This document shows, piece by piece, positions 47,701 to 57,600 of a stretch of DNA of 64,000 nt (positions are counted from its first letter, which is position 1; every line of letters starts with the position of its first letter). Location of the stretch: assembly GCF_963678635.1 (NCBI RefSeq), contig NC_087068.1, positions 8,872,027 through 8,936,026 on the forward strand, in the 5' to 3' direction. This stretch comes from Symsagittifera roscoffensis (Eukaryota > Xenacoelomorpha > Acoela > Convolutidae). Both the position numbers and the translations under genes were made by a program. The notes under the pieces are model-generated. The model saw only the letters and a program-made list of their open reading frames with translations. It had not been told where the DNA came from and ran no database searches.

Positions 47701-48647
47701 TTCAACCCTTAATCTCAATTTTGGCTGGAAAATTAGGAAAACAGCCGGAAGGTTTGTTTCAAAAATTAACAAAAATTAACCCCAATGGGCTTGTTTGAGG
47801 CCATTTTTTTCCAACGAATTTAGGTGGAGATGTGGAGATTGATGATTTGAAGATCCCCTGATCCCCAAGTGAAAAATATTCAAAACAAGTAGGTTGAAAA
47901 TCCCCTACTGAAAACTTCGAAGGCCATAGAAAGTGGGTTAAAATGAAAAGAGATTAGCGAAATAGGCAGGCAGATAGGGAGTAGCCAGTTTTTTCATTGG
48001 TACCACTTTTTGAAAATCGGTGCAGTAGTTTTTGAAAAACAAAAACTGAAAAAAGAAAGTGCAAAAATTTTCCAAAGCGTCCCAAAAAAACAAGAAATCT
48101 TATACCTTTTCATTATACCTGTTTTTTTTTTCAAACAGAAAGTAACAATAGCCAAAAACAAAGCAGCAACTAATGCTAGTGAATTGCCTATGCTGAAATA
48201 GGCTTTAGTAGAATTAAATTAAAATATACCAAAGATGCCACCACATGAGCACTTTTATTTGCGACTTAGGCTTTTAAAATCTCTTCGTTCAACAAAGCTG
48301 AAACAAAGCCGATAATTTTTGAGCAGACACCAGTTGAGCCGGCAAAAAAAAGTTGTAATTATACCAATTGTTGTAATTAAACTATTATAAACAACAATTG
48401 CAGTAATTGCAACCATTATACTTGCTTAACGCACAAAAAAAACCCGTGATGTGGCTTCACTACATTGACTGAGACACAAAAAATGACAAACTGTAGTTGA
48501 TATAAATCCGGATTATGGGCATGTATTCGAGGCAAAATTTTCCGCAAAAAAAGAAACCTGTCAGACGCAACACCGCGATACATGTTTTTCCGTCCTGCAA
48601 AAATAAATTTCGCAGGCTAAAACAGAAGAAATCGCTCAAGGACGAAC
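44792..48647. repeat. Degenerate repeat-rich interval
   Basis: No exon supported. From about 45.6 to 48.0 kb a diverged unit recurs roughly seven times, each time with a phrase like CAATC..CTCAGATTTGRTAGGGTAG plus TTTTTAAGAAAA (near 45720, 45960, 46125, 47020, 47175, 47535 and 47710), often preceded by TTTTTTCTCTGCTTAAG. Another dispersed phrase, CTCGCATCTGCT followed by CTAGCC..CAATAAAGCAGCTAC, occurs near 46625 and, diverged, at 39.83, 45.42 and 56.15 kb. This is an old tandem or nested element field within the interval between the HP1 exons. Confidence 0.5.
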
Positions 48648-48902
48648 CTTCTTTTCCAGTTCTTCTGTAAGTGCCTGTTCCTTCTCAAAGTCAGCCACCA
48701 TCTTCTTACAGTGACTCAGATTCTCCACTGGCTCCCATGTGTTGTCTTTGCTTGCCCAGTTCTTCCACTTGATCTCGTACAACACTTCGCCCTTTTTGGA
48801 TTCTTTCTTGCTCACGATTGACTCCACCACGTACTCCTCGTCTGATTCGCTAGGGGATTCGTTCTCTTTGTTGTTCTCAGTTTTAGTTACACTAATCTTC
48901 TC
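48648..48902 (-). CDS. HP1: HP1-type chromodomain exon
   Basis: An 85-codon exon, phase 0 at both ends: acceptor CTGAATAG at 48903-48904 and donor AAG|GTTCGT at 48647. An acidic, Ser/Glu-rich N-terminal stretch (..ENNKENESPSESDEE) leads into the chromodomain EYVVESIVSKKESKKGEVLY, then EIKWKNWASKDNTWEPVENL and a C-terminal helix ending EELEKK. The methyl-lysine cage is present: Tyr in EYVVE, the first Trp of WKNW, and a second Trp where HP1 proteins usually have Phe/Tyr. The acidic lead-in and cage match HP1 proteins, which bind H3K9me. It is proposed to belong with the chromoshadow exon at 33112-33318; both boundaries are phase 0, but a hinge exon is missing. The start codon lies in an upstream exon not found. 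Confidence 0.88.
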
Positions 48903-49630
48903 CTATTCAGAGATGTCCATAAACCTTTCCTTTGACCAACAACAATCTTAGTTTCTTGAAAAAAAAAAACTTGCGAAGAATCATAAAGTTGTTATTACCA
49001 CCTAATTGGTTCAGAGATTTTTGTGAAGCCGAATACCCGATTTAATCTAAAAAGAAGGAAATCTAAAAAATTTTTTTGTAATGTTCCTATACACGTTATA
49101 GCATAAAAATACACACTTACATAAATCCAAATTCACTATTCAGAATCTAAGACGACAAATCAGTACAGGATATAGCATTTAACAATCGTAACTAGTACTA
49201 GTAGTCAGTAATTAAATTTGAATTTTCAAGATTTCGAGCATGTCAATACCACAACTGATAGAAGTACAAAATATTCAGTGATTTTAAATAAACAAGTTGT
49301 AAAAATGGAAAAAAATTCCATAATCGCAGGCGTAAAAATGGACAAATTGCCTTTTAAATATCTTTAAAAAATCATTTGAGCAAAATGTAGGGTCTTACTT
49401 CTTTCTTCAAAATAAATTTAGATCCGTCGAAAACAATTAAGCTTACTATCACTCTATTCAAAATGTAACGCGTCAGGTGAATGTAACGCATCATGCTCCT
49501 TGAACGCGTCAGGCCTGCCAACTTTTATGAAACGAAATATGAACCTGGGACCAAACCTTGAAAAACTAACTTTATATGAACCTAAAAGAGCATTTTCTAA
49601 CTTTCAGAAAAAGATGGTCAATTAAACCAT
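48903..49630. other. No gene seen
   Basis: AT-rich DNA upstream of the chromodomain exon. The first exon of that gene (start codon, short Lys-rich leader) should lie upstream but is not recognisable here. Confidence 0.4.
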
Positions 49631-50026
49631 TTATTTCTTGACAAATATTGAGTCAATGACAACTGCAGACTGTTGATCCAATGTGACCACAGAAACAGTT
49701 CGTTGGTTATGGAGCAGTTCCTTCTTCTTTTCAAGAGCTTCAAGGGCTTTTTTACCTTCGTCAATGCTAGAATCAACTTCGTTCAGCTGGTTCTTGAGAG
49801 CTAATTGAGTCATTCGCTTGAAAACATGCAGTTCCTCTCGCAAATCTTCAGCATGCCCTCTTTTCCGTAAATTTTCTTCTACTTTCGACTCCGTGGATTT
49901 CTTATATTCAGAAGCTGCTTGGCGAACTGTGTCACATAACTCAGCTGGAAAATTGAACACCTTTTCGAAATCGTCGCGGCTAAAGACTTCCTGAATGATA
50001 CGCACACTGCGGTATATTTCTGGCAA
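49631..50026 (-). CDS. Coiled-coil ORF of unknown family
   Basis: A 131-codon frame ending at TAA 49631. The first 45 residues look like a folded segment. The remainder is Lys/Glu/Leu-rich with heptad-like spacing (about residues 45-110), consistent with a coiled coil. The higher GC and codon pattern differ from the surrounding AT-rich DNA, so it is probably real protein-coding sequence. A partly overlapping frame at 49879-50199 is Cys/Ser/Phe-rich. It may be the C-terminal part of the decayed transposase-like sequence just upstream, or an independent gene fragment. Family not recognised. Confidence 0.4.
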   Translation of the reverse strand: MPEIYRSVRIIQEVFSRDDFEKVFNFPAELCDTVRQAASEYKKSTESKVEENLRKRGHAEDLREELHVFKRMTQLALKNQLNEVDSSIDEGKKALEALEKKKELLHNQRTVSVVTLDQQSAVVIDSIFVKK

Positions 50027-50267
50027 AAAAAACAGTTCTGGTGTTGACTCTCAGCGAACTTCATGCGCGAGAACCTTGATTCTGTGTTCATGTTATGTGG
50101 GCAAACTAGCAACACAAACTCACATACAGATACCAAAGACTTCCCCTGTTGCAACAGTGATTTCTCGAAGCACTCTCGCAAGGATAAGTTTCCATTCATA
50201 CACAGCTTAGCAGCAGCAAATCGTCTAGGACATCCACACTCACTAGGCCGAAAAAATTAGCCAATCG

Positions 50268-50660
50268 GGCAATTTTGGTAGGAGATTCAATTAACATCTT
50301 CCTTGTGAACAAGATTTGCCTCATGAGAACTGCAGCCCGGATGCCGAACCATTGCAACCCACGCATCCTGCATACGAGTTAAGAATCCCGTGTCCTTACC
50401 AATCATCGTACTACAATTATCAGTCATTGCATATAGCACTTTCCATCAACATTGACCTTTAGTTCCATAGTCCCCAAATATCGATTTTTTCGAACACCGT
50501 CCGCATAGTAAACAACCCAGAGTTCAACCCTTGTTTTACCACTATAAGATGTTTCGTCGAGATGAATACCGACGAACTTGTCTTTGATTTTTCAAAATAG
50601 TACGAGCTTATGTGGCTATTCCGTGAACTGCCACATAGGTTGCTTTCGTCTTTGCACATG
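50268..50660 (-). pseudogene. hAT-like transposase remnant
   Basis: In shifting frames the minus strand reads HLDETSYSGKTRVELWVVYY, then TDNCSTMIGKDTGFLTRMQ and HPGCSSHEANLVHK. Order and spacing (Asp-x-x-x-x-Met-x-Gly-Lys-x-x-Gly-Phe, then Cys-x-x-His) resemble the middle of the hAT-superfamily RNase H-like fold. At least one frameshift and a stop (near 50430) break it. It could relate to the non-autonomous MITE-like family of this window, whose features also suggest hAT, but no shared sequence shows this. Confidence 0.45.
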
Positions 50661-50944
50661 TAATATTAGCCTGTAATATTAAAAACAACTAAAAACATGA
50701 AATATGAACTCTGGTTCAAATATGAAACATATGAACTAGTTCATATAATATGAACTAGTTGACAGGCCTGGAACGCGTGTTCTCCTACATATTTTACATT
50801 TGTTTTACTCAATAGAAATTTTCAAGTCGATGACAAATTAAGAAAAATTACGTAAAAAGGCGTTTATAGACCTGTAAATAAAAGGTCAAAGCTTCTAACT
50901 ATTTTTTGTGAAGAAAAAAGATTTGATCGACATATGCAAAAACA

Positions 50945-52030
50945 AAGGAGGATAGTCAATTGCTGAGCAATTAGCACACACTGTTCCAACCGCATACATA
51001 TGAAACTACAAAAAGGTTCCTTTTCTTCAAATTCGTGTCATTTTTAGTGCGTGGTTTGATTAGAAAACTATACAAACGCGTATAAACTTAGTGAAATAGG
51101 CATAATTGGCAACATTTGTCCTCAAAAATGAATGCCTAATAAAAAAGAAAACAAATTTCTGAAAATTTGCCATAGTTTTTTTGAACAAAAAATAATTTTT
51201 TAAAAAACCTTTACTGTCAAGGAAGCGCTAAATGAAAGTTCCAAAACCTATTTTTTTAAATAAAAATCATTTTATTTTACTAAAAGCGTTTATAAAAATA
51301 AAGTTTCTACGTACTAAAGTTAATCGATCGCTTTACTAGTTCGAAACTGAAGTAAAAAAAATAGCGAACAGACAGTTGGGAAAAGTCAACGAACGGAAGT
51401 AAACAAAAAAACAAAAAAACTGACATGTATTCTTGGAATAAAAACTGACTTGTTATCTTGAAAACTGACTTGCTCTCTTGATTTTCGATATTGACAGAAA
51501 AATTAGATGTCCTTCAAGCTTTTTGAGTTTCTAGAAAAATTTATGAATGACACGTTTCTGATAAATTTAACCCACTTTGAGAAAACTAGATCAATATGTA
51601 AAAATTTTATTTCAGTGAGAAATCTGATAATTTAATTTCATTTTCGAAATTAGAAGTCAATCACGTTTTTCGTGACCTTTACACTTTCACTTACATTAGT
51701 GGAGTTTGCCTTCCTTTTAACAAAGGAAATGAACTGAACTTAAAAAGAAATCAGAAGTCAAACTGCAAAAAATATATTCGAGCCTGAACAAACTTACTTT
51801 TGCTGAAAAAGAAAACAAAAAAAATCATCACGACCAATATAAAATTCTGAACTCTTAAAATGTTTCAACCCGTTTTACTCGACACTGGGACATCTTTTTG
51901 AAAATGTTTTCAGCACTCGACCTACTCCGATAATTGTTTGTGGTACGCCTGATTTTGGGTGGAAAAAACTTTAACACACCCGAATACAAACCTCCCCATT
52001 TTACTAGTCGGAGCAATATTAATTTAAAGA
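50945..52030 (+). repeat. Dispersed element family A, longer copy
   Basis: It begins GGATAGTCAATTGCTGAGCA and keeps the family order: ATTAGCACACACTGTTCCAA, ACAAACGCGTATAAACTTAG, GTCAAGGAAGCGCTAAATGA, then CCCGTTTTACTCGACACTGG and ACACCCGAATACAAACCTCC. It carries an extra segment at about 51360-51800 that is also seen at 63.76-63.99 kb and, in part, at 24.6 kb. No coding domain is visible, so it is non-autonomous. Confidence 0.65.
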
Positions 52031-52405
52031 AAGCGGTGAGAAAAATACCTATGAAAATCATTTTTTACAATTAAATTTATCGTACTTCAATTTATTTGTA
52101 ACAGAAATGTAACTCGAAGTTTTTTTCGAATTTCTCTGAGTGATTTTAAGACAGTTTTAGAACCATTACTTGCATTCTTTTAAAACGCTCACAAAATGAG
52201 CAAAAGAGTTTCGAAAATTCTTAGTCAAGCTGGTTCTTCTCCTCAAAAATAAACACGACACTCCTGTGAAAAAAAAACTGAAAATATAACGAAAAAAATG
52301 ATGATCTAAAAATATACGAAGTGTATCACTCGAGACTTTCTTATCTAACAAAAACATGCAAACCCTCAAGTTCTTAAATATTTAAAATCGTAAAAATATA
52401 TAAAA

Positions 52406-52407
<2 letters not shown>

Positions 52408-52450
<43 letters not shown>

Positions 52451-52477
52451 GTGTGTGTGGGTGTGTGTGTGTGTGTA
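52408..52477. repeat. (GT)n microsatellite
   Basis: About 35 GT dinucleotides with one GC and one GG interruption. Confidence 0.98.
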
Positions 52478-52824
52478 TAAAAAATAATATAAAAATACTA
52501 TTTCGAGTATATAAAAATAGTCCGAAAAAAATAGTGAGAATAGGACGATGAGAAAACAATCGCACTATGTTGCTACTATTCAAACAAGCTTGCCGCTGCC
52601 AGCACTGTCTGGCTCTTTTGATTACGCTTTGACTGGTAAAAAGCATCGTTAAAGCATTAAATATTTCCAACTTAAAAAACTATGTTATATTTCTGTTAAC
52701 TATATGGAGTAACTTGATACCAGTTCAACTAGTCCACATATTTAATATTTTAAGCTTAAGACGTTTTCCTTGAAATTGGAACTATTTGATTTTGGTGCAA
52801 TTTTCCATCTATAAGGTATTAATA

Positions 52825-52998
52825 TCATTTACTTAAATTGAGTAGATTTAATGGACATCTCTGTTCCTTTTTGGCAGCTGGCGAATCCTTGATGGAAGTA
52901 ATTGACGAGGAAGTGGCATTAGTATTAGACAGAGACCTTCTGGCTCTGTTAATGAGACTCATTACTCGCTTGCAAATTACACTGACAACAGACACAAT
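52825..52998 (-). CDS. Orphan terminal coding exon
   Basis: A strong acceptor (TTTTTTTTTCAG at 52999-53000) opens a 57-codon frame that ends with TGA at 52825-52827. The peptide starts with a short hydrophobic run (IVSVVSVICKRV), continues Ser/Thr/Arg-rich, and ends LLNLSK; this could be the end of a membrane segment with a cytoplasmic tail. I find no upstream exon between here and the WDR45-like gene, and no family is recognised. The acceptor and even codon use are the only evidence. Confidence 0.35.
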   Translation of the reverse strand: MVSVVSVICKRVMSLINRARRSLSNTNATSSSITSIKDSPAAKKEQRCPLNLLNLSK

Positions 52999-53000
52999 CT

Positions 53001-54667
53001 GAAAAAAAAAGATTCTCATCTAATTCCTTAATTTGTCATTCTGAAGTTTTTATTAGCATCATCTACTCCGTGTTGAAGGAAAAAGTGGTTGTAAACTTGG
53101 ATAATTTAGTGCAATTGTCCAATTTTAACTGCAAGGTATTATTGGTACTTTATGCTGATTGCAAACATGCAAAAACAAATATTCATGCATCGGATGAAAT
53201 AAGTTTCTCCCGGTCATATTTTTCTTAAAAAAATACAGACAAAAGACAATTTAAGGATAGTCCAAATAAACAAACTCGACTTCAAAGTTGCACTTTATAA
53301 ACAAGAGTTACAAAGCAGCGACAAGGAAATCTTTAAGTAAATATTTTCAAACAAATAACATCAAGAAGCAAAAAACAAATGATGGCCTTTATTTCATCTG
53401 TGTTACCATGTTTCATGATTATCCGAAACATGCGCATATAAACCATCCAAAAAAATCTCACTTTTCGGACAAGCAATATCTTCAAAACACAAATGTTCAA
53501 AGAATGCTTTAAAAAAGTAGAGAAAAATGGCAAAAAAAATTTTCGAAAAAATTCGTTCTACGGAACTCGAAACACAGGCCTCGAGCTTCCAAATAGACTT
53601 CCCGACACAACAATGGTACTGACGCTTAGCCAACTGTAATGGTACTGACAACACTAGCCAAGGATAAAACGAAGAACAAGTGACAATACTATGTGGTGAA
53701 AAAGTCCAAAATTAGCGCTATTTTATGCGAGCTGAAACGGAAAAATATGGACTTGTAATATACCACATTGCTCCTACGCTCGCTTGTAAAAAGAAAGAAA
53801 CTGATCATTGAAAAAATGTTGAACTCAAAAACCCTGTTATTTTTGTCAAGAAAGGGCAATTGAATGAGGTGAAATGAACACACTAGTAGTAAATATAGCT
53901 AAGAAATGTTAAAATTGCAGTAGAAGTTAAATAGATGTCAGCCTTTAAGATCCTCTGTCAGTATGTTTAATTTATGACGAAAAAAAATCAAGTTTTATTG
54001 ACATTTTTTTGAACCTTCTGAATGAGCTGTCGTCGAGGTAGTCAAAAAAAAAACTCACAGATAATGATCAAGTGTTTTATCATATTAAAACAATATTGGT
54101 CGTTATCCGGATTCTAATAAACTAAAAAAAAGTTTGAATATTTTTAGTTTCCAGATTAAATTAGACAGCTTGAATAGAAGATGAGCTCCAATATTACTAG
54201 AATTTTAACGTTCTTTTGGCCAATTTTGCTGCTTTTCATCTTATTCAATCGAAATCGAAATACACGAATCCGAAATAGTTTTAAAAATTACTCCCAAAAA
54301 AAACACTGAGACCTCAATAAGCAACTAAACCTTGTTCATCGTTATTAAAAAAACTCATTGATGAATCTCCTACTTATGCTGGCTTAAGCTCAAAAAACTT
54401 TTTGCTGATAATGTTTCTATCAAGATCACTATCTATCTTCAATGTCTATCAATCTAATAAGTGAATCATTCTAACTAGTACCACAACTATAATTTATAAA
54501 TGTTTGCAGAGTGGAACACTTTTTCAGACAAATGAAATAGTTGAGTGCCTGCAAAAAAAACTGCATCTTGAATTTTTGCGATTCTTTCAAATCCCCGTAA
54601 TTACAATCGAAGAACAGACACTACAGGAGATATCACGTGATAAAACTAAGCGTGTTGTCAGTTCTGA
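53001..54667. other. No gene; 3' flank of the WDR45-like gene
   Basis: AT-rich DNA. Minus-strand AATAAA (plus TTTATT near 53995) is a possible polyadenylation signal for the gene ending at 54668. No other exon supported. Confidence 0.45.
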
Positions 54668-57600
54668 TCAGAAGTCGTTTTCAGGGGAGGAGAGTGCGAG
54701 TTGAAGGAAGTTGTCGTACATCTCTCGGTTGATGATGCCACTGCCATCCACACTGAAGATGTACTTGAAGTAGGATCCATCCGAACAAATGGCTGAAATA
54801 CGTCAGTATACAGATAGCATTCATTTACTATTTTCAATAAGACTGTTTCAAATAGGACTGTTCGTTTAGTCTGTAGAAAAAAGGTAAAAATAGATGAGTC
54901 CGGGCCATGTCGTGCTGACGCAGCAAGCTGGATTAAATAACAATGCACACTGGTTCCCAAAATCATTTGAAAGAACATAATCAACAGAACATTTTCAAAA
55001 GCCTCTTTTTAAAGTACGAAGCCCTCATATTTGTACAAACAGTAGCAATATGTGGACCCGGCCACAAAGTTCGAACGCCAAGTTTTCATGCAAAATATCT
55101 AACTTGCTTAAACCTTATTTTTCACGCTCGGATTATTAAGGGAAACGATGATAGCTGGATCATAGAGAAATTTTTCAAACCATCACTCGGTTTGTGCGTG
55201 GCTTCAGTTTATGCGTGGCTTCAAACTGCAGTTATCTCAAAATTTAAACAAAAACATATTTATAATTTGAACGCAAACTAACCCACGATAGTGTTATGAG
55301 ACGAGAACGCAGCCGCAGTCGGACACTCGGCCGGAGTAGTGAAGGAAGCGAGTGCCCATTGTGACGTCACATAGGGGGCCAGAATACCACCTGAGGTGCC
55401 AGTAGGCATGACGTGTCTCAGGTTGGATCTTCTGTTCTGGAGGATGTCTTTGACTGCGAATACATGCACTGTGCCTTTGTCACTTGACACACACAGGTAG
55501 GAGGAATCGAGACTGAAGGAGATGCTAGAAAACAAGAAACTCTAACTATGAGCATTTATTTATACACAACAGGGGCGGATTCAGGGGGGGGGGGTGGACT
55601 CCTCCCCCCTCAAGGATTCGACCCCTTGCCGACCCACAGGGTCCCCCTTATTGTACTATTTTGAGATATCCGTGTTTGGTGACGGATCCTAAAATTTTCT
55701 AAAGGCGCGTTGGGCGCCAATATTTATTAATTTTGAGGGGGGGGGGGGGGGGGGGGGAGCGCGCCAAAAAAACGCAATTTTTTGGTTAAATTTTTTCAAA
55801 AAGTGCGCAAAAAAACGCCTTATTTGGCGTGTTTTTTATATAGCTACAGCGCAGAAAATTTGGCCAAAACGCTCCTTCTAGAGCTTAGGGAGAGCTCGGA
55901 AATCTATTTGGTCGATCTAAAAAAAAGGTCGACAAAATTTTCCTAGATCCTCTCCTGATACACAGGCCATACATCACAACATCCAGGCAGTATTGAATCC
56001 AGAAGCTACTCTAAAATTTTGATAGAGTACACACAAAATCATAAAAAGCTCTAATTCATAGCCCATTAAAACCAAACACGAAATGAAATAAGAAAAAAAG
56101 TCTTGAAAACCTTTGCTAGGCCGGAATGGAGCCTCTGATCTGGAGCTTTTCGCATCTACGCCATGATTTCTGGAAAACTTAACCACCATAGCTACCAATA
56201 AAGCAACTACAGTTTCTATTGAACAGTTACTACGAAAAACAACAAATTCAATAAATTTTCATAATACCTGTTTTTTTTTTCAAACAGGACCTAACACTAG
56301 CCAAAAAAAGCAGAAACATATGCTTTTAAATTGCTTATGCTTAAATAGGCTTAACAATGATTAAATTGAAATATACCAAAAGTGCCACCAAATGAGCATT
56401 TTTATTTGCGACTTAGGTTGTGTAATTAAGCATTCAGAAATTGCTCAGGTTACAAAAAAAAATCCGCATTGTGCAACTGAATCGACAAAACATAAGCAGA
56501 CAAATGACAGGCCGACAACTTTTTGTTAGAGAAAACTTTCAGTTTGCAAAAAAACAGGCACCAAAAAAGCATGTTCAAAAAGTTATCAAGTTTCTTTACC
56601 TATATAACATTGCACTGTCGGCTCCTCGTCTGAATTCAGCCACCAGATTCCTTTGAGCTGTGTCGAATACACGCACCAAAGTACCCTGCAACAAACACTT
56701 CAACTTGAAGACAACATGATACATAATTTTTCTGCCCAAATCCCCTAAACTAAAGCAAAAACATATTTGGCTTCGACAAAAATTATATTTTCAATGATGA
56801 ATACTCCTGCTATTCCGTAAATGTTGTAGCTTTGCCTAGGAGCGGATTAAGGGGAGATGGAAGGATGCCATCCCTCCACCTGTTACAATATCGACACCCT
56901 CGCCACGTAAAATTCTCCCCATTGGCTACTATTTTTCGTTATCCATTTCTGGCTTTTCTGTAAAAAGGTACCTTAAATGCCTTTAGTAATACTTCAGAGA
57001 TGTTTTTTAGTTTGGTCATTACTTTTTAAAAATTGTCTTGCAAAACCTCGCCTGCGACGCCAGTTTTTTTTGGCAAAGTTGGGTCCTAATAACTTTTGGG
57101 AGAACATGAAAATTTTTGATAGACGAAACTTTCGGAAAGTTTTCGAAAACCCGCCCTACACGAAAATCTTAGATCCACGCCTCTGTAAAAGATTTTTGAG
57201 TTATGATGAAACTCAATAAACTTCACCTTACTAGAAGCAGTGGCTACAAAGTTCCCAGCCGAATCTAAAGATATAATGGCAATTGGGTTCTTGTGGGCTG
57301 CAATGGTGACAGGTGCGGTGGACACCACATGTAAGAGAGCGGCTGCCGAGACCGAGAGTATCTGGATAGATCCCACTCTGTGTGCTGGAAAGAGGAGTAA
57401 GTCTTTGCCCGGTTCCAGACACATGTCACAGATACCTGAAAAAACCCAATATAAGTGAAAATCACTTCGCTGATCAACAGTTGCTATGGTTCTTTAATAT
57501 GGGTTGATAAAAGAGTTCTAGCAAACCTACCGGCTAAGTTTTCTTTGGTTTCGATGGACGCCAACTTCTGGATCTCTGGCAAGAACTGGAATATGTGGAT

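Noticed and set aside
52374-52670. 98-codon ORF with a His/Thr repeat
   Set aside because: It is a translation of the (GT)n microsatellite.
54943-55281. 112-codon plus-strand ORF next to WDR45 exon 7
   Set aside because: It lies in a WDR45 intron, has no protein-like features, and no splice or start context.
57086-57477. Several overlapping ORFs around WDR45 exon 5
   Set aside because: Only the frame that joins exons 4 and 6 in phase is coding; the rest are shadows.
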